In this document: one piece after another, positions 20,886 through 22,273 of the stretch
Position numbering within the stretch: the stretch's first letter is position 1
How the letters are laid out: every line of letters begins with the position of its first letter
Source of the DNA: Folioceros fuciformis
Lineage: Eukaryota; Anthocerotophyta; Anthocerotopsida; Anthocerotales
Reading direction: 5' to 3'
Assembly: GCA_049999805.1 (NCBI GenBank)
Contig: JBNGIO010006094.1
Span: 1 to 22,273 of the forward strand
DNA length: 22,273 nucleotides
Notes under the pieces: model-generated
Told to the model about the DNA's origin: nothing
The model's database searches: none
The model's input: the letters and a program-made list of their open reading frames with translations, nothing else
Program-made: the position numbers and the translations under genes

Positions 20886-21232
20886 AGAAGAAGAGCCTTG
20901 TGAATATCTTGTTTTTGATGCACAAGCTCCTCATTCTTCAAATGGCTGAGAATGACAATTTTTTGGAGCATGTGGACAAGGTGAAGAATTTGTCACAACA
21001 GTTTGCAACATTTGGAGCTTTTGTCATTGAAGATGACTTAGTGATTACTAGTCTTGCTAGTCTTCTCAATCATTCACGAATCTACTTGTGACATTGGAAT
21101 CAAAGATTGATACCTTGACTTTTGATATTCTTGTGAGTAGACTTTTGGATGATGAGACCACAAGAAGAGAAAAAGGAGAAGTTAGGTGAGGAACTTGCTT
21201 TTGTGGCCTTTGCAAAAGCCACAAAAGGGTAG
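20886..21232 (+). pseudogene. Copia gag fragment, frameshifted
   Basis: The sequence encodes the middle of a copia gag (UBN2-type): MAENDNFLEHVDKVKNLSQQ, then FGAFVIEDDLVITSLASLLN, in frame to a TGA at 21089, after which the conserved LESKIDTLTFDILVSRLLDD continues in a shifted frame from about 21088. Another shift follows near 21180, and a stop lies at 21230. Its left edge, AAGAGCCTTGTGAAT at 20891..20905, is identical to 22197..22211 in the downstream gag, so the fragment corresponds to gag from about residue 101 onward of that element's family. No start, zinc knuckle or pol is present. Confidence 0.82.
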
Positions 21233-21489
21233 ATGAGTTTTTCCATGAACTCTTTTGTTACCCTTACCTTAACAACCTAATCATCTCTTACCTCTAAATT
21301 ATCAAACTCAAAAAGTTACATCCTCAACAAGCCTCCAATTGAATTTTATGCCTACGTAGCCGGAATATAGATCTTCTCATAAGCTTGATAGTCCACAAGT
21401 CAAGTGGTTTGTGCTTGGTTATGGAGGAAGAGGAGGAGACGAAGATTGGCAGTTTGCTTACTCTAGGTGATGTGTAGGCTAGGCTCTCT

Positions 21490-21498
21490 AGAGAAAGG
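21490..21498 (+). other. Polypurine-like tract upstream of an LTR
   Basis: AGAGAAAGG directly precedes TGTTAAG, the LTR start. In an ordinary insertion the base before a 5' LTR is target DNA, so a purine tract here suggests that the LTR also served, or was copied from, a 3' LTR of an element to the left. Nine purines could also arise by chance. Confidence 0.45.
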
Positions 21499-21892
21499 TG
21501 TTAAGCATGATTAATGTTGAGATTAATTAGTGCTAATCCAGCTTATTGAGTTTGTACTAATTAGTGGTAAGAGTGATTAAGGTTATGATTAATATATATA
21601 GCTTATTAGACTTTGTTATGTTAGGTAAAAAGGTATTGTAGGGTTTGGGGTCATTTATCCCATATTGGGCACGAAATAAGAGTGCCACCCATAAGTCCAT
21701 AAAAGAAGGGATGAACCCACCTAGTATTTGTAGTCTAACTCCCTCTTCACTTGTATTGTGTTGTTTTTGTAATTCTCCTTTTATTTGAGTTTAAGAGCCT
21801 TGTTATAGTGCTCTTATTTTTGGGATTCTGCATCTTGCTTCAACTAACTTGTTTTAACCTCTTTTGAGCATGGTGGGGGTGACATCTCAACA
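21499..21892 (+). repeat. LTR of a second copia element, 394 bp
   Basis: It begins TGTTAAGCATGATTAATG and ends CATCTCAACA, giving the TGTT...AACA inverted ends typical of LTRs. It is followed directly by a primer site and a copia gag frame. A TATA-like CATAAAAG lies at 21699..21706, a plausible promoter of the element. Only one copy is in the window, so the left boundary rests on TG, the preceding purine tract and the inverted ends. Confidence 0.72.
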
Positions 21893-21906
21893 GGTTATGG
21901 GCCCAC
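21893..21906 (+). other. Primer binding site matching the anticodon arm of initiator tRNA-Met
   Basis: GGTTATGGGCCCAC follows the LTR end CAACA without a gap. It is complementary to the plant initiator tRNA-Met anticodon region GUGGGCCCAUAACC over 14 bases (tRNA sequence from general knowledge). Drosophila copia is primed by a half-molecule of this tRNA cut in the anticodon arm, giving a site that starts GGTTATGGGCCC. The usual plant TGGTATCAGAGC site is absent here. Confidence 0.72.
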
Positions 21907-22273
21907 ACACCCAAGGGACTGTCACTCTACAAGTTATCTCAAAGTTTGGAGGTGACAACTTCAACTTGTGGAAGTTCAAGATGCAAATGTTGTTGGCTGA
22001 AAAAGGGCCTTGGGGAATCGTGTCGGGGACCGAGGAGCGTCCAAATGAAGTGGAGAGACAGCCCAAGTGGGATGAGCTTGCAGGCAAGGCCTTTGCAAAT
22101 ATTTGTTTCAACTTAGAAGATGCACAATTGATGCATGTGACCACTTGCAAATCAGCAAGAGAGGCTTGGCTGAAATTAGAGGCTTTGTATGAGAACAAGA
22201 GCCTTGTGAATCGCTTGTTCTTAAGGCGTAGATTCTTTTCCATTCAAATGGGTGAGAGTGATAGTGTGATTGA
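21897..22273 (+). CDS. Copia gag polyprotein, N-terminal part, open to window end
   Basis: An open frame of 125 codons runs from the ATG at 21897 to the window end without a stop. An in-frame ATG at 21870 lies within the LTR and is a less likely start. Copia gag features: VISKFGGDNFNLWKFKMQML, PKWDELAGKAFANICFNLED, REAWLKLEALYENKSLVNRL. The frame is intact as far as visible, unlike the gag fragment to its left, so this element may be younger. The preferred ATG lies inside the tRNA primer site. Gag forms the virus-like particle of the element; protease, integrase and RT would follow outside the window. Confidence 0.85.
   Translation, partial: MGPHTQGTVTLQVISKFGGDNFNLWKFKMQMLLAEKGPWGIVSGTEERPNEVERQPKWDELAGKAFANICFNLEDAQLMHVTTCKSAREAWLKLEALYENKSLVNRLFLRRRFFSIQMGESDSVI

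Overview
This is a stretch of plant nuclear DNA: spliceosomal GT-AG introns, plant-type Ty1-copia retrotransposon remnants, and one well-preserved housekeeping gene whose conserved blocks are of the land-plant Nup98 type. I cannot name the species. The main result is that one continuous gene (9947..17631, 16 coding exons, + strand) encodes a fused NUP98-NUP96 nucleoporin precursor: FG repeats, a Gle2/RAE1-binding (GLEBS) motif, an autoproteolytic domain ending in His-Phe|Ser, then the whole Nup96 scaffold protein. Animals and fungi have this arrangement. In Arabidopsis, as I know it, Nup98 and Nup96 come from separate genes. The window may therefore come from a non-flowering lineage (bryophyte, lycophyte, fern or gymnosperm) that kept the ancestral fusion; this is inference.

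Layout. 1..6810 is an LTR retrotransposon with short (176 bp) LTRs. Its 5' LTR is cut by the window start. It has an initiator-tRNA-Met type primer site, a long non-coding leader full of GTAGG-rich repeats, a decayed copia integrase/RT/RNase H remnant (2893..5667), a minus-strand charged open frame, a purine tract and an intact 3' LTR. Two 100-N assembly gaps lie inside it. 6811..8930 is gene-poor and holds a broken minus-strand open frame and a 135-bp direct repeat. 8931..9946 is the upstream/5' UTR region of the nucleoporin gene. 9947..17631 is the NUP98-NUP96 gene, followed by about 600 bp of 3' flank. 18262..18509 is a six-copy tandem array of a roughly 41-bp unit that grades into a diverged longer-period array. 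18765..20885 is AT-rich with no gene I can support. 20886..22273 holds a broken copia gag fragment, then a purine tract, a 394-bp LTR, a primer site that matches the anticodon arm of initiator tRNA-Met, and an open gag frame running off the window.

How the parts relate. The nucleoporin gene is the only cellular gene I can support. Its product should self-cleave into Nup98 (985 residues by my exon model; mRNA export and permeability barrier, RAE1 partner) and Nup96 (913 residues; scaffold of the Nup107-160 Y complex). The flanking DNA is retrotransposon and repeat matter. The second element is notable because its primer site appears to contain the gag start codon.
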